NCBI RefSeq assembly: GCF_003028415.1
Contig: NZ_PYSV01000008.1
Coordinates: forward strand, 1 to 64,000
Origin: Deinococcus arcticus
GTDB lineage: Bacteria; Deinococcota; Deinococci; Deinococcales; Deinococcaceae
Length of the DNA stretch: 64,000 bases
Direction of reading: 5' to 3'
Below the pieces are notes generated by a model. The model made no database searches. It was not told the origin of the DNA and saw nothing but the letters and a program-made list of their open reading frames with translations. Shown here piece after piece: positions 44,220-54,472 of this stretch. The first letter of the stretch is position 1. The number at the start of each line of letters is the position of its first letter. The translations under genes and the position numbers were made by a program.

Positions 44220-45410
44220 TCAAGCGGGCTTGGCCCCCAGCAGGGCGCGTACGGTGGCCGCCAGATACAGGCTGCCCGCCACCAGCAGTGTCCCGCCCGC
44301 TGGCGTCACGGCCAGGGCGCGCGCCAGGGCCTGGGGGGGGTCGGGCACAGCCTCGCCGCCGAATGTGGCCGCCAGCTGGGCCGGGGGCGTGGCCAGATCA
44401 CCGGGCGCTGTGAACACGCGCACCGGCACTCGCCCCAGCAGCGGGGCCAGGGTGGCGGCCGTGTCCTTGCGCGCCAGCCCGCCGAACAGCAGCACGTCGG
44501 CGCCCGGCACGGCGGCGGCCAGGGCCTGGGTGGCGTGGGGGTTGTGGGCCCCGTCCACCAGCACGGTCTTTCCACCGTGCGCAAAGCGTTCCAGCCGGGC
44601 CGGGTGGTTGGCCTGCAGGGCAGCCGGCACCCCCTGTTCATACCCCAGGGTGCGCAGGGTGGCCACGGCCAGCGCAGCGTTCTGCTGCTGGTGGGGGCCC
44701 GCCAGCCGGGGGGGCGCGGGCAGCGCGAACAGTTCGGGGTGGCTCTGTGGGGTCAGCAGCGGGGCACCTGCAGTGGCCGCCACCCCGGCAATCACGGCCA
44801 GGGCCTCGTCCTGGGCTGTGGTCAGCAGGGGCACGCCGGGCCGGGCCGCCCCCGCCTTGTCCCGGGCAATGGCCGCCACGCTGTCACCCAGCACCGCCGT
44901 GTGGTCCAGGCCCACATTCGTCAGGGCCACCGCCGCCACCCGGTCCAGGGCCTGGGTGGCGTCACTCTCGCCGCCCACCCCGGCTTCCATCACGGCCACC
45001 TGCACCCCGTCCTCAGCGAAAGCCTGACAGGCCAGGGCCAGCGTCAGATCAAAGAAAGCAGCGTCCGGGGCGTGGGCCTGGGCCCAGGCGATAAAGGCGG
45101 CGGCGCGCGCCGGGTCCAGGTTCTGGCCGTCCACCCGGATGCGTTCCTCGTAGGCGTGCAGGTGCGGGCTGGTAAAGCGGCCGGTGCGCACGCCAGCGGT
45201 CCGCAGCCCGGCTTCCAGCATGGCGCAGGTACTGCCCTTGCCGTTGGTCCCCACCACACGCACGCTCACAAAGGCGTGGTCGGGGCGGCCCAGGGCCCGG
45301 AGCAGGGTCTGGGCGCCCTGGGGGCCACGGGCCCGACCTGCGCGGGTGCGGGCATAGAGCCAGTCGTAATCGGGCCGGGTGTGGTCGGGCGTCGGGTGCG
45401 GGGCGGCCAT
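44220..45410 (-). CDS. folC: Bifunctional folylpolyglutamate/dihydrofolate synthase
   Basis: A Mur-ligase-like ATPase of 396 residues that adds glutamate to folates. The P loop is [14 protein letters not shown], followed by [20 protein letters not shown] (folate-binding lid), [28 protein letters not shown] and [13 protein letters not shown] in the C-terminal domain. I take ATG 45410; an ATG six codons earlier is also open. It is divergent from purE. Confidence 0.92.
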   Translation of the reverse strand: MAAPHPTPDHTRPDYDWLYARTRAGRARGPQGAQTLLRALGRPDHAFVSVRVVGTNGKGSTCAMLEAGLRTAGVRTGRFTSPHLHAYEERIRVDGQNLDPARAAAFIAWAQAHAPDAAFFDLTLALACQAFAEDGVQVAVMEAGVGGESDATQALDRVAAVALTNVGLDHTAVLGDSVAAIARDKAGAARPGVPLLTTAQDEALAVIAGVAATAGAPLLTPQSHPELFALPAPPRLAGPHQQQNAALAVATLRTLGYEQGVPAALQANHPARLERFAHGGKTVLVDGAHNPHATQALAAAVPGADVLLFGGLARKDTAATLAPLLGRVPVRVFTAPGDLATPPAQLAATFGGEAVPDPPQALARALAVTPAGGTLLVAGSLYLAATVRALLGAKPA

Positions 45411-45493
45411 GCGCGCACGGTAAAGCATGGGGCCCGCCCGCCGTCCAGTCTGGTCGGCAGGGGCCCCAGGGCCGCCCGGGTAGCATGCAGGCC

Positions 45494-46024
45494 GTGACCG
45501 ACTTTGCCGCAGAAAGCGCCCCGCGTGTGGGCGTCGTGATGGGAAGCCGCAGCGACTTCGAGACGATGGAAGGCGCCCTGAGCACGCTGCAGGCCCTGGG
45601 CGTTTCTTACGAGGTGCGGGTGCTCTCGGCGCACCGCACGCCCGCGCTGCTGGCCAGCTACGGCGCGCGGGCCGAGCGGCTGAACTTCTCGTGCCTCATC
45701 GCCGGGGCAGGCGGGGCAGCGCACCTGCCGGGCATGCTGGCGGCCTTTACCCGCGTGCCGGTCCTGGGGGTGCCGGTGCAGTCGCGCGCCCTGAGCGGCC
45801 AGGACAGCCTGCTGAGCATCGTGCAGATGCCGGCGGGGGTGCCGGTGGCCACCTTTGCCATTGGCGCGGCGGGCGCGAAGAACGCGGCCCTGTTCGCAGC
45901 TGCCATCATCGCCACCACTGACCCGGGGGTGCGCGCGCGGCTGGACGCCTTCCGGGCCGCCCAGACCGGGGCCGTGCTGGACAACCCCTTCTTTGACGGC
46001 CACCCCCAGGCGGGCGAGGCATGA
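45494..46024 (+). CDS. purE: N5-carboxyaminoimidazole ribonucleotide mutase
   Basis: A 176-residue class I PurE converting N5-CAIR to CAIR in purine synthesis. Conserved: [29 protein letters not shown] (catalytic His), [18 protein letters not shown] and [10 protein letters not shown] with [10 protein letters not shown]. The GTG at 45494 is seven bases after TAGCAT and is preferred over an ATG three codons earlier that overlaps that box. The stop overlaps the purK start as ATGA. Confidence 0.95.
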   Translation: MTDFAAESAPRVGVVMGSRSDFETMEGALSTLQALGVSYEVRVLSAHRTPALLASYGARAERLNFSCLIAGAGGAAHLPGMLAAFTRVPVLGVPVQSRALSGQDSLLSIVQMPAGVPVATFAIGAAGAKNAALFAAAIIATTDPGVRARLDAFRAAQTGAVLDNPFFDGHPQAGEA

Positions 46025-47184
46025 GCGCCCCACAGCCCACGTCCCACAACCCACAGCCCACGTCTCACAACCCACAGCCCACCCTGGGCATCCTGGGCGG
46101 CGGGCAGCTGGCCCAGATGCTGGCCCTGGCCGCCCTGCCGCTGGGCGTGCGCGTGACCGTGCTGGAGCCCGATCCCCAGGCCCCTGCCCGCCTGTGCGCC
46201 GAGCATCTGGCCGCGCCCTACACCGACCCCCAGGGGCTGGCCCGGCTGGCGGGGTGCGACGCCGTGACGCTGGAATTCGAGAACGTGCCGCTGCCCGCCC
46301 TGGCCGCCCTGGACGGCCGCGTGCCGCTGCGCCCGGGGCCCGGGGTGCTGGCCCGCAGCAAACACCGCGCCCGCGAAAAGGAGGCCCTGCGTGCGGCGGG
46401 AGTGGGCACGGCGCCCTTCGTGACCATTGAAGAGGCGGCGGACCTCACCGGCGCCCTGGCGCGGGTGGGCGGCCAGGGCCTGCTGAAAACCAGCGAACTG
46501 GGCTACGACGGCAAGGGGCAGGCGCGGGTGAACACCGACGCCGACCTGGGCGCCGCCTGGGCCGCGCTGGGCCGGGTGCCCTGCGTGCTGGAGGGGCTGG
46601 TGGCCTTTGAGCGCGAGGTGAGCTTGGCGGTGGCGCGCACGGCGGCCGGGCAGGTGGCGTTCGGGCCGCTGGTGGAAAACGTGCACCGGCAGGGCATTCT
46701 GCGCACCAGCGTCTGCCGTGCGGCGCCGCAGGACACCGGGGGGCGGGCCCGCGAACTGGCCCGCGCCGTGGCCGAGGGCTGGGGCCTGGAAGGGCTGCTG
46801 ACCCTGGAATTCTTTGAGCTGCCCGGCGGGGAGTTGCTGGTGAATGAGGTGGCCCCCCGCGTGCACAACAGCGGCCACCTGACCCAGGACGGCGGCGGGG
46901 TCAGCCAGTTCGAGGCCCAGGTGCGCGCGGTGCTGGGGCTGGCGCTGCGTGACTGGTCGCCGCTGCTGCCCTGCGCCATGGTGAACGTGGTGGGCGTGGC
47001 CGGCCCAGATGGCCAGCCGCTGCACCCCGACTGGGCCGCCATTGACGCGCTGCCCGGTACCCGCGTGCATCTGTACCACAAAGACTGGCGGGCCGGGCGC
47101 AAGTTAGGCCACGTGAATCTGGTGGCCCCCGACGAGGCGACGCTGCACGCGCGTCTGCGTCAGCTTGAAGCGCTGATTCCCTGA
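46021..47184 (+). CDS. purK: N5-carboxyaminoimidazole ribonucleotide synthase
   Basis: A 387-residue ATP-grasp enzyme making N5-CAIR from AIR, bicarbonate and ATP. The N-terminal domain begins [19 protein letters not shown], with [33 protein letters not shown] and [19 protein letters not shown]. Before the first strand the protein carries about 22 extra residues, [20 protein letters not shown], encoded by eight seven-base repeats and absent from ordinary PurK N termini, which begin close to the GGGQLA loop. Translation is coupled to purE. Confidence 0.95.
   Translation: MSAPQPTSHNPQPTSHNPQPTLGILGGGQLAQMLALAALPLGVRVTVLEPDPQAPARLCAEHLAAPYTDPQGLARLAGCDAVTLEFENVPLPALAALDGRVPLRPGPGVLARSKHRAREKEALRAAGVGTAPFVTIEEAADLTGALARVGGQGLLKTSELGYDGKGQARVNTDADLGAAWAALGRVPCVLEGLVAFEREVSLAVARTAAGQVAFGPLVENVHRQGILRTSVCRAAPQDTGGRARELARAVAEGWGLEGLLTLEFFELPGGELLVNEVAPRVHNSGHLTQDGGGVSQFEAQVRAVLGLALRDWSPLLPCAMVNVVGVAGPDGQPLHPDWAAIDALPGTRVHLYHKDWRAGRKLGHVNLVAPDEATLHARLRQLEALIP
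46029..46084 (+). repeat. Heptad array translated within purK
   Basis: Eight consecutive seven-base units: CCCACAG, CCCACGT, CCCACAA, CCCACAG, CCCACGT, CTCACAA, CCCACAG, CCCACCC. Three units make 21 bases, so the reading frame repeats every seven residues (PQPTSHN). The units belong to the same degenerate class as the intergenic arrays elsewhere in the window. Confidence 0.9.
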
Positions 47185-47327
47185 GTGAGCGGGCCACGTC
47201 TGCCGGGCACACCCCCCTGAACGCCATCTGACCGCCCCACAAACCTCAACCTTCGGGGAAGGCGGGCTGAACGGGCGAACAACCCGGCCTCACGGGCGCG
47301 GCGTGCGCGGCCCCTAGCCTGGGGGGC

Positions 47328-48488
47328 ATGACCCGTTCTCTCGCGCTTCTCCCTCTGCTCACGCTGGCCCTGGCGGGCGGCGCGCAGGGCCAGACCTTCA
47401 AACTGGTGTTCAAGGCCACCGAAGCCTCCATCCGCAAGGGCGAGGTGCGGGAGCAGGCCATCGTCAAATCCTGGCCGCTGCCGGCGGCGGGCGTGAAGGC
47501 CAGCAAGAAATACAACAAGGTCAGCAGCACCTTCACGCCCACGCTGAACCGCATTGAGAAGGCCCTCAGCGCCCGCAAGCCCCGGCCCGCCGTGTTTCGC
47601 AATGTGGGCGGCAGCTGGGTGGCCCAGGGCCAGACGGGCTGGGTCTTTGACCGCGACGCCACCAAAAAGAACCTGCTGCGCGCCATCCGGTCCGGTAAAA
47701 AGACCGCCCAGGTGGCCTACAAGCGCATTGAGCCGGCCCGCAGCGTGAAGGTGCTGGCCGCACGGGGCGTGCGCTGGCACGTGGCCTCGGGCAGCAGCAG
47801 CTACGCGGGCAGCCCGGCTTTCCGCGAAAAGAATATTCTGGTGGGGGCCAGCAAGCTGGATAACTTCTTTATCGCGCCGGGCCACGAATTCAACTTCAAC
47901 GAGGAAATCGGACAGATTGACGCCAGCACCGGCTTCGTGAAGGGCTTTGTGATCAGTGACGGCACCCTCACCAAGGAGGACGGCGGCGGCATCTGTCAGG
48001 TCAGCACCACCATCTTCCGGGCGCTGTACCAGGCCGGTCTGCCCATCACCGAGCGCCACGAACACAGCCACCGCGTGAAGTACTACGACCCCGTGGGCTT
48101 TGAAGCCACCGTGTATGCCCCGGCCAAGAATCTGCGCATGAAAAACGACACCGGCGCGCACCTGTTCATCCAGGCCACCTGGAACGCGGCGGCGGACACT
48201 CTGCGCTTCGATGTCTTTGGGGCCAACACCGGGCGGCAGGTGAACATCAGTAGGCCCGTCATTACCAACTTCAAGCCCCCCGCCAAGCCCAGCTACACCC
48301 CCGACAAGAGCGTGGCCCTGGGCGGGCGCCGCCTGCTGGATACCCCGGCGCAGGGCATGACCAGCGTGATCACCCGCACCATCAAGGTGGGCGGCAAGGT
48401 GGTGAGCAAGGACACCCTGAAAAGCGTCTATGAACCCTGGGGCGCGGTCTACGGCGTGAACCCCAAGGACAAGCGCCTGAAGCGCTAA
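47328..48488 (+). CDS. Secreted VanW-family protein
   Basis: A 386-residue exported protein. A signal peptide (LLPLLTLALAGGAQG) precedes a region of about 170 residues, then the VanW domain: FNFNEEIGQIDASTGFVKGF, DGGGICQVSTTIFRALYQAG, ERHEHSHRVKYYDPVGFEAT and NDTGAHLFIQA. VanW is found in some vancomycin-resistance clusters and near cell-wall genes; its activity is not established. ATG 47328 lies seven bases after TAGCCT. A family B repeat starts within its stop codon. Confidence 0.9.
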   Translation: MTRSLALLPLLTLALAGGAQGQTFKLVFKATEASIRKGEVREQAIVKSWPLPAAGVKASKKYNKVSSTFTPTLNRIEKALSARKPRPAVFRNVGGSWVAQGQTGWVFDRDATKKNLLRAIRSGKKTAQVAYKRIEPARSVKVLAARGVRWHVASGSSSYAGSPAFREKNILVGASKLDNFFIAPGHEFNFNEEIGQIDASTGFVKGFVISDGTLTKEDGGGICQVSTTIFRALYQAGLPITERHEHSHRVKYYDPVGFEATVYAPAKNLRMKNDTGAHLFIQATWNAAADTLRFDVFGANTGRQVNISRPVITNFKPPAKPSYTPDKSVALGGRRLLDTPAQGMTSVITRTIKVGGKVVSKDTLKSVYEPWGAVYGVNPKDKRLKR

Positions 48489-48563
48489 GGACGTTGCACC
48501 TCACGTTACGACTTTGCAGGAGAGCACCGCAAAGTCTCCACTTCCGGTGCAACGTCCTTTTTT
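48487..48563 (+). terminator. Nested terminator hairpin after vanW-like gene
   Basis: AAGGACGTTGCACC (48487-48500) pairs perfectly with GGTGCAACGTCCTT (48546-48559), followed by a run of six T (48558-48563). Inside, GACTTTGC (48510-48517) pairs with GCAAAGTC (48529-48536). The first arm overlaps the stop codon of the VanW gene. Confidence 0.85.
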
Positions 48564-48632
48564 CGAGACTCGCTCTGCGGCGCAGCTGTTTCAGCCTGCT
48601 CGGTTGCTCTCAAGATCAACAGCGAGCGACTT
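48487..48632 (-). repeat. Family B dispersed repeat, copy 2
   Basis: The reverse complement of this stretch matches 40903-41045 through its length, including CGAGTCTCG, CAGCTG and AACCGAGC blocks, with about four mismatches per 40 bases by eye. This copy keeps both stems intact. A family A copy follows at once. Confidence 0.85.
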
Positions 48633-48634
48633 AA

Positions 48635-48825
48635 GACGGTTTCCGAAAAGGTCCGTCACACGTGAGAGAACTTTTCCGAGCGGAGGGACCCGGGGAGCTG
48701 CGGAGCAGAGGAGGAGAAGGGAAGGCGTTCCGGGCATTGGACCGCTCCCCGCCCTGGGCGGGGAGCATCCCCCTTCCTCCTGAATGTGACGGGAATGGAC
48801 GGCCAGCCGTGTCACCCTGAGCAAG
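48635..48825 (+). repeat. Family A dispersed repeat, copy 3 (diverged)
   Basis: TTTCCGAAAAGGTCCGTCAC, CTTTTCCGAGCGGAGGGA, GCGTTCCGGGCATTGGACCG, GGCGGGGAGCATCCCCCTTC and GACGGCCAGCCGTGTCAC preserve the block order of copies 1 and 2 with substitutions. The A/T hairpin is shorter (CGAAAAG/CTTTTCCG). Confidence 0.75.
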
Positions 48826-48942
48826 ACCGGGCCGCCTCGCACTGGGGCGGCCCCCAGCGTGGCCGCTGCCCCGGCTGACCACCACCTGACGCCGTGCAAA
48901 ACTTCGCCGCTCTGGCCGGGGTGTCTCGGGTACACTGCGCCT

Positions 48943-49272
48943 GTGCTCCTGACAACCCTGCTTCTGCTGATGGCTCTGGGTGGAGTCGCGCTGCTGCTCA
49001 GCGGCGTGACCCGGGGCAAATCGCGCTATTCCGCCATTCCCCAGGGCCACGCCCGGCGTGACAGCGCCCAGGATGTCTTCTGGGAAGCCCGCGTGCTGGC
49101 TGCGCTGCACGGCAACCGCGCCGCCCTGGAACGCCACGTGCTGACCAAGCAGCGTCAGCACCCGGGCCTGAAGCGCTGGCAACTGCTGCGCCTCGTGGAT
49201 CTGGACCTGGCCAAGAAGGCGGGCAAGGGGCGCCACGTGCCGCGCCCCGCCGTGTTCCGCACGCATTTTTAA
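48943..49272 (+). CDS. Hypothetical protein with N-terminal membrane helix
   Basis: GTG 48943 lies six bases after TACACT. The 109-residue product has one hydrophobic helix (LLTTLLLLMALGGVALLLSG) and a basic cytoplasmic region (RHVLTKQRQHPGLKRWQLL, KKAGKGRHVPRPAVF). No family recognised. It stands alone between repeats and a GNAT gene. Confidence 0.68.
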   Translation: MLLTTLLLLMALGGVALLLSGVTRGKSRYSAIPQGHARRDSAQDVFWEARVLAALHGNRAALERHVLTKQRQHPGLKRWQLLRLVDLDLAKKAGKGRHVPRPAVFRTHF

Positions 49273-49346
49273 GGGCGAGACCGCACGCAGGCGCCCGGAC
49301 AGAAGCGCGTGCGGGCGCTCCCTGTTTTCTTTACACTGGCGCGCAC

Positions 49347-49910
49347 ATGCCCCTGCCTGCTGTGCCTGACGACCTCCGGACTTCCCGCCTGTGGCTGCGC
49401 CGCCCCCGGGTGGCCGACGCCCCCGCCCTGGTGGCGGCTGTCAACGCCTCGCACGCAGAGCTGCGGCGCTGGATGCACTGGGCCCAGGTGCCCCTGACCC
49501 TGGAAGCGGCCCAGGCCAACCTGCACGCGGCCGCCGAGCGCTTCGAGACGCGCGAGAACCTGCGCTACCACGTGTGGAATCCGCAGGGCACCGAACTGCT
49601 GGGCAGCAGCGGCTACCACGCCCTGGACTGGCGGGTGCCGAAGGGCGAAATAGGCTACTGGATAGCCACGGCCCACACCGGCCAGGGCTACGCGCAGGAA
49701 GTGGCCCAGGCCCTGACCGATCTGGCCCTGGGCCCGCTGGGCTTTGCCCGCCTGGAAATCCGCTGCGACCCCGGGAACACCCGCAGCGCCCGCATTCCCC
49801 GGGCCCTGGGCTACGCCCTGGACGCCCGCTTCGTGAACGACGACGTGCGCGCCGATGACCCGGCGCAGTTGCGCGACACGCTGGTGTTCAGCCGCCTGGG
49901 GAAGCGGTGA
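49347..49910 (+). CDS. GNAT N-acetyltransferase, RimJ/RimL-like
   Basis: A 187-residue acetyl-CoA-dependent transferase. SRLWLRRPRVADAPALV starts the fold, EIGYWIATAHTGQGYAQEVA is the acetyl-CoA loop (variant of Q/R-x-x-G-x-G/A), and RLEIRCDPGNTRSARIPRAL is the typical end. The RimJ/RimL group acetylates ribosomal-protein N termini or small amines; the target is unknown. TACACT lies nine bases before the ATG. Its TGA stop lies in a heptad array. Confidence 0.87.
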   Translation: MPLPAVPDDLRTSRLWLRRPRVADAPALVAAVNASHAELRRWMHWAQVPLTLEAAQANLHAAAERFETRENLRYHVWNPQGTELLGSSGYHALDWRVPKGEIGYWIATAHTGQGYAQEVAQALTDLALGPLGFARLEIRCDPGNTRSARIPRALGYALDARFVNDDVRADDPAQLRDTLVFSRLGKR

Positions 49911-49988
49911 TGGTTGACGGTTGATGGAGAAAGAGAGGGGCTCGCGGCTGTAAGCCCTTCACCATCACCCTTCAACTATCACCCGTCC
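49907..49988. repeat. Pair of facing heptad arrays
   Basis: GTGATGG TTGACGG TTGATGG begins over the GNAT stop codon. From 49960 on, CCATCAC CCTTCAA CTATCAC CCGTCCA is the same heptad type on the other strand, running up to the argB stop region. Together they fill the gap between convergent genes. Confidence 0.7.
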
Positions 49989-49993
49989 ACCCT

Positions 49994-50743
49994 CTACGGC
50001 GTCAGCCGCGTTCCTGTTTCACCCCGCGCGGCGGCGGCCAGCACGCCGGTCTGCATGCCGCTGGCAATGACCGCGAAGGGAGCGCCCCGGTCCAGAGCGT
50101 CCAGGGCCGCGCGCACCTTGGGCCTCATGCCGCCGGCAATCCAGCCGGCCGCCATGCCGGCTTCGGCCTCGGCGCGGGTCAGGTGGGGGACCAGGCTCTC
50201 GGGGTCGGGGTAGGCGCGGTACACGCCCTCGACATCGGTCAGGAACACGATGCCGTCACCCAGGGCGCCCGCCACCGCGCCGGCGGCCGTGTCGGCGTTC
50301 ACGTTCAGGGGCTCGCCCGCTGCGTCCACCGCCACGCAGCCCACCACCGGGGTCAGGCCTGCGCCCAGCAGGGTGCGCAGCAGCGCCGCGTTCACGCCGG
50401 TCACCCGGCCCACCCGGCCCAGCGCCGGGTCCAGGGGCTCGGCCTGCAGCAGCCGGTCGTCGCGGCCCATCAGGCCCACGGCCTGCCCCACATCCTGGCT
50501 CAGCGCCTTGTTCAGCCCGCACAGCGCCAGTTCCACAGCGTGCATGGCCTGCGGCGAGGTCACGCGCAGGCCGTCCCGGAATTCGCTGACAATGCCGCGC
50601 GCCGCCAGTTCCTGCTCAATCACCGGGCCGCCGCCGTGCACCACCACCACCGCATGCTCGGTGCGCAGGGCCGCAATCTCGGCGGCCACCGCGCGGCGCA
50701 GCTTCAGACTTTTCATGGCATTGCCGCCGTACTTGACGATCAC
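49994..50743 (-). CDS. argB: Acetylglutamate kinase or related amino-acid kinase
   Basis: A 249-residue kinase of the acetylglutamate/[LysW]-aminoadipate kinase family. [10 protein letters not shown] is the N-terminal strand and Gly/Asn loop, [15 protein letters not shown] binds the acyl substrate phosphate region, [13 protein letters not shown] is the substrate selector, and [14 protein letters not shown] with [14 protein letters not shown] binds ATP. The GLRVT loop favours acetylglutamate (arginine pathway), though in this phylum the LysZ paralogue must be considered. GTG 50743 follows TAGACT by seven bases. Confidence 0.87.
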   Translation of the reverse strand: MIVKYGGNAMKSLKLRRAVAAEIAALRTEHAVVVVHGGGPVIEQELAARGIVSEFRDGLRVTSPQAMHAVELALCGLNKALSQDVGQAVGLMGRDDRLLQAEPLDPALGRVGRVTGVNAALLRTLLGAGLTPVVGCVAVDAAGEPLNVNADTAAGAVAGALGDGIVFLTDVEGVYRAYPDPESLVPHLTRAEAEAGMAAGWIAGGMRPKVRAALDALDRGAPFAVIASGMQTGVLAAAARGETGTRLTP

Positions 50744-50780
50744 GCCCCCGAGTCTAGGCGAGAAACGCGCGCCCCGGACC

Positions 50781-51290
50781 CTAATCGTGGCTGGCGCGCA
50801 GGGCAGCGGGCACGGGGGTGGCCGGCGGCTGCGTCCCCACCGGGCGGGCATACCACGTCATGACCGGGCGGGCGTCCAGGGTAAACGCAAAGCCCAGACG
50901 CTCCCAGAAGCGGGCGCCACGCGGATTGTCACCCAGCACGCTGGCCAGAATGCGCGTGGTGCCCGGCGCCACCCGGCCCTCCAGGTGGCGCACGGCCCGG
51001 CGGCCCCAGCCCTGCGACTGACGGTCCTCGCGAATCAGGAGCAGGTTGATCGTCAGGTCGCCTGGCCCGGGGAAGTCGCGCTTGCAGTCCAGACTGCCGA
51101 TCACCTCGCCGTCATCGTCCAGCAGCAGTTCCAGGCTGCGGCGGGGGTCCAGCAGGGCCAGTTCCACGTCCCGCTGCACTTCACTGAGGGTGGGCAGGCG
51201 CGTGCTCAGCAGTTCGAAATACCCGGGCGACGCGGCGTACAGCTGGTGGAGCAGCGGCGCGTGGTGCAGCGCCAGCGACGTAACGTTCAA
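50781..51290 (-). CDS. GNAT N-acetyltransferase
   Basis: A 169-residue acetyltransferase: [20 protein letters not shown] at the start, [40 protein letters not shown] (acetyl-CoA loop Q-x-x-G-x-G) and [21 protein letters not shown] place the start at TTG 51290, preceded by GGGGAGG four bases away, because no ATG or GTG lies nearer and the open frame upstream encodes no domain. Its place close to argB is probably coincidental. Confidence 0.78.
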   Translation of the reverse strand: MNVTSLALHHAPLLHQLYAASPGYFELLSTRLPTLSEVQRDVELALLDPRRSLELLLDDDGEVIGSLDCKRDFPGPGDLTINLLLIREDRQSQGWGRRAVRHLEGRVAPGTTRILASVLGDNPRGARFWERLGFAFTLDARPVMTWYARPVGTQPPATPVPAALRASHD

Positions 51291-51454
51291 AGGGCCTCCC
51301 CGGGTCCGGCTGGGTCGGGCAAAGAAGGGCTTGGGTGATGGCCGGACTGAGCCGAGCATACGCCGCCTGCAGCCCGGCGCGGTGAATTCCGCCACAGCCG
51401 TGCCCAAAGACCCACTTCACCGAACAGGGGGGGCAGGTGCGCTACCCTGCACAG

Positions 51455-52468
51455 ATGACCGCTGCCCCCCACTTCTACGCCCGTCGGCTGCGGCGCCCCG
51501 GCGCCGTGCTGGCCCCCATGGCGGGCTACAGCGACGCCCCCATGCGCCAGCTGGCCACCGAACAGGGCGCGCTGTGGACGGTCAGCGAGATGATCAGCGC
51601 GCGCGGCCTGATGTCGGGCGGCGACTCGGAGAAACTGAACCTGGGCCGCCCCTATCCCGGCGAGGCGGAGCGCGTGGTGCAGCTGTTCGGCGCCGAGGGC
51701 GAGGTGCTGGCCGCAGCCGTGGCCCGCGCAGAGGCCTGGTTTGCCCCGGCGGCCCTGGACCTGAACATGGGCTGCCCGGTGCCCAAGATCCGGGGCCGGG
51801 GCGGGGCGTGCCTGCTGCAGACCCCCGAGGTGGCCTATGAACTGGTGCGCGCCATGAAGAGTGCCACCGCCCTGGACGTGAGCGCCAAGATTCGCCTGGG
51901 CTGGGACCACGACCGCAGCCTGGAGGTGGCCCAGGGCCTGGAGGCAGCGGGCGCGGCCCTGATTACGGTGCATGGCCGCACCAGCGCCCAGCGCTACACC
52001 GGCGAGGCCGACTGGGAGGCCATTGCGCGGGTGGCGGCGGCAGTGAAGGTGCCGGTGGTGGGCAGCGGCGACGTGACCACGCCGGACGTGGCGCGGCAGC
52101 GGGCCCGTACGGGGGTGGCCGCCGTGATGATTGGCCGGGGGGCGGTGGGCAATCCCTGGATTTTCCGCGCCCTGGCCACCGGCCAGGATGAGCGGCCCGG
52201 TCCCCAGGAGCGCGCCTGCACCGCCCTGCGCCACGCCGAGTTGCAGGAGCAGTTCTATGCCGACCCCACCGGCCGCCTGACCCTGCGCCCGCTGCGCAAG
52301 GTGCTGCCCGCCTACCTGCCGGACTTCCCAGAGCTGCGCGAGGCCCTGGTGAACGTGGTGACCGTGCAGGACGTGCGGGCCGCCCTGCGCCCGCTGCTGG
52401 AAGAGCGGCCAGACAGGCAAGGCGCGCCGGGGGGCGACGCGGCAGGGTATGCTGTGGGTCATTCATGA
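51455..52468 (+). CDS. dus: tRNA-dihydrouridine synthase
   Basis: A 337-residue FMN enzyme reducing uridines in the tRNA D loop. [40 protein letters not shown] (active-site Cys after GRGGA), [30 protein letters not shown] and [11 protein letters not shown] with [13 protein letters not shown] are all present. The C-terminal helical domain follows. ATG 51455 is six bases after TACCCT. A DinB gene is coupled through a four-base overlap. Confidence 0.93.
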   Translation: MTAAPHFYARRLRRPGAVLAPMAGYSDAPMRQLATEQGALWTVSEMISARGLMSGGDSEKLNLGRPYPGEAERVVQLFGAEGEVLAAAVARAEAWFAPAALDLNMGCPVPKIRGRGGACLLQTPEVAYELVRAMKSATALDVSAKIRLGWDHDRSLEVAQGLEAAGAALITVHGRTSAQRYTGEADWEAIARVAAAVKVPVVGSGDVTTPDVARQRARTGVAAVMIGRGAVGNPWIFRALATGQDERPGPQERACTALRHAELQEQFYADPTGRLTLRPLRKVLPAYLPDFPELREALVNVVTVQDVRAALRPLLEERPDRQGAPGGDAAGYAVGHS

Positions 52469-53037
52469 ACGTGCGCGAGTATTACGCCTACCTGACGGCT
52501 GCGCGGGAGCAGCTGTGGAACTTCCTGCGCGCCCTGCCTGCAGAGGACCTGAACCGGAATCTCATCGAGACCGGCGACCGGTTTCACTGCATCAAGGACC
52601 TGCTGCTGCACGTGACAGATGTGGAAGACCACTGGGTCCACGGCATTGCGCTGGGTGACGGTGTGCAGAGCCAGTACCCGCACGACTGGGTGCAGCCCCA
52701 GGCCGCGCAGTACGACCTGAACTGGATTCTGGACTACAGCCGTGAGGTGACGCGGCGCACCCAGGCCCTGCTGGACAGTGACCCGGACCTGGACCGCAGC
52801 GTGAAGCTGGTGCAGGACGACCCCGCCAGCGACACCGTGACCCTGGACCAGCTGCTGTGGAACGTGATGACCCACGAGGTCCGCCACACCGCCCAGATTG
52901 CCCTGATGATCCGCCAGCTGGGCCATACCCCGCCCTGGCTGGATTACATGCGCTTCGTGCGCCCCCAGAGCACCCCCGCCCAGGCCGGCGCCCCGGACCA
53001 GGGCCTGGACCCTGGCGACCTGGACGACGAGCTGTAA
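52465..53037 (+). CDS. DinB-family four-helix metalloprotein
   Basis: A 190-residue DinB/YfiT-like protein. The putative metal triad is His in [15 protein letters not shown] and two His in [19 protein letters not shown], the usual placement at the ends of helices 2 and 4. This superfamily includes bacillithiol and mycothiol transferases and damage-inducible proteins, and is expanded in Deinococcus. The ATG overlaps the dus stop (ATGA). The last 25 residues are a charged tail. Substrate unknown. Confidence 0.88.
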   Translation: MNVREYYAYLTAAREQLWNFLRALPAEDLNRNLIETGDRFHCIKDLLLHVTDVEDHWVHGIALGDGVQSQYPHDWVQPQAAQYDLNWILDYSREVTRRTQALLDSDPDLDRSVKLVQDDPASDTVTLDQLLWNVMTHEVRHTAQIALMIRQLGHTPPWLDYMRFVRPQSTPAQAGAPDQGLDPGDLDDEL

Positions 53038-53201
53038 GAGCCGGCGGCAACAAGGTCAGCACAGCCGCGCCTGGACCACCGGGCGCGGCACTGACGTTGG
53101 CGGGCGTTGACATTTGCCCGGCGCCCCGCACGACCTTGTGGTGGGCTCGGCGGTCTGGGATACCACTTCTCTGTCAGCAGAAAGCCCCACGCCGAGGGGG
53201 C

Positions 53202-54407
53202 CTACTTCCCCAGGCTTGATCCCAGTGCCAGCTTCAGCGCGGCCTCGGCGTTCAGCAGGCCCGCGCCGCAGCTTCGTTCGGGCTGTGGGTCGCAGCGGCC
53301 CCCGGGAAAGGGCGAGGCGCTGCGGGTGAGGTACGAGCGCAGCAGCGCCGGGCTGAGGTTGGGGCGCACGCCCAGCAGCAGGCTGGCCACACCCGCCGCG
53401 TGGGGCGCGGCAAAGCTGGTGCCGTTGGGGCTGCGTTCGCCGCCCGGGCCCGTGGCGCTGCTGGCCACAATGCCCTGCCCGGGGTCACCCCCCGGCGCGG
53501 CCAGGGCCACCGCGCGGCCCCAGTTGGCGTAACTGGGGCGCCCCCCGGCGGCGCTCACGCTGGTCACAGTCAGCACATTGCGGCAGCCGGCCGGGGAATA
53601 GCCGGCCGCGTCCCGCCCGTCGTTGGCCGCGCCGGCGATCACCAGGGCGCCCCTGGCCGTCACGGCGTCCACCGCCGCCTGCACCCGCGCGTCGCAGCCG
53701 GTCAGGGGAATAAAGTCGGCGTACAGGCTGAGATTCAGAATGCGCGCCGGGTTGGGGTTGGCGCCCACTCCGGGTACCGGCAGACCAGCGGCCCACTTCA
53801 GGCCGTCCACCAGATCCGGCACTTCAATGGTGCCGTCCACCGCCGCCACCCGCACATGCACCACCCGCGCCTGGGGGTTAATGCCCGCCATGCCCCGGCC
53901 GTCGTGCGCCGCGCCAATCAGGTTGGCAATCACCTCGCCGTGGTAGGCGTAGTCGCCCACCGCGCGGGCGTCCGGGTCACGCCCGTTGCCGTCGCCGGTG
54001 CGGGCTGGGCTGCTCACGAAGTCGTACCCATTCACCGCCCGCGCGCCCAGTTCGGGGCTGGGCACATAGCCCGTGTCCAGCACCGCCACCGTGACCGGTG
54101 CGCCGCGTCCGCCAGGGCCGGTGCCCGGCAGCAGCGCCCACGCCTGCGGCAGCCGGATGGCCCCCAGATTCCACTGCCGGGCTGCCAGGGGATCGGTGGG
54201 CAGGGTGGGCGCCGCAGAGGTGGCGGCGGGGGTGGCCGGGCGGGAAGACGGCGCGGCCCCCCCAGCGGGCAGCGGCAGCAGGGGCGCCGTGGGCCGGGGC
54301 GCGCCGGGCAGTGGGCTGAGTTCGGGCAACGTGAGGTCCTGCGCGGGGGCGGCGGACCCCAGCAGGGCCGCGCCCAGCAGCGTGCGGGCAAGCAGGTGGG
54401 CCGTCAT
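53202..54407 (-). CDS. Secreted S8-family serine peptidase
   Basis: A 401-residue exported subtilase. Signal peptide [19 protein letters not shown], then a proline-rich segment of about 70 residues. Asp lies in [10 protein letters not shown], His in [20 protein letters not shown] (HGEV instead of the usual HGTH) and Ser in [17 protein letters not shown]. Two further cysteines, CDARVQ and GCRNVL, may pair. There is no I9 propeptide by eye. ATG 54407 follows CACACT by six bases. It is not clustered with the other S8 gene. Confidence 0.92.
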   Translation of the reverse strand: MTAHLLARTLLGAALLGSAAPAQDLTLPELSPLPGAPRPTAPLLPLPAGGAAPSSRPATPAATSAAPTLPTDPLAARQWNLGAIRLPQAWALLPGTGPGGRGAPVTVAVLDTGYVPSPELGARAVNGYDFVSSPARTGDGNGRDPDARAVGDYAYHGEVIANLIGAAHDGRGMAGINPQARVVHVRVAAVDGTIEVPDLVDGLKWAAGLPVPGVGANPNPARILNLSLYADFIPLTGCDARVQAAVDAVTARGALVIAGAANDGRDAAGYSPAGCRNVLTVTSVSAAGGRPSYANWGRAVALAAPGGDPGQGIVASSATGPGGERSPNGTSFAAPHAAGVASLLLGVRPNLSPALLRSYLTRSASPFPGGRCDPQPERSCGAGLLNAEAALKLALGSSLGK

Positions 54408-54472
54408 CCGCGCAGTGTGCGCCCCGGGCCTGACGCCCACCTGAGGGCGGCATTGGGGCTACCATCACCCTG

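Noticed and set aside
48859..48942. Longer ATG start for the hypothetical gene at 48943
   Set aside because: The extra codons cover the TACACT box and have no hydrophobic or structural character; the GTG start fits the leaderless pattern.
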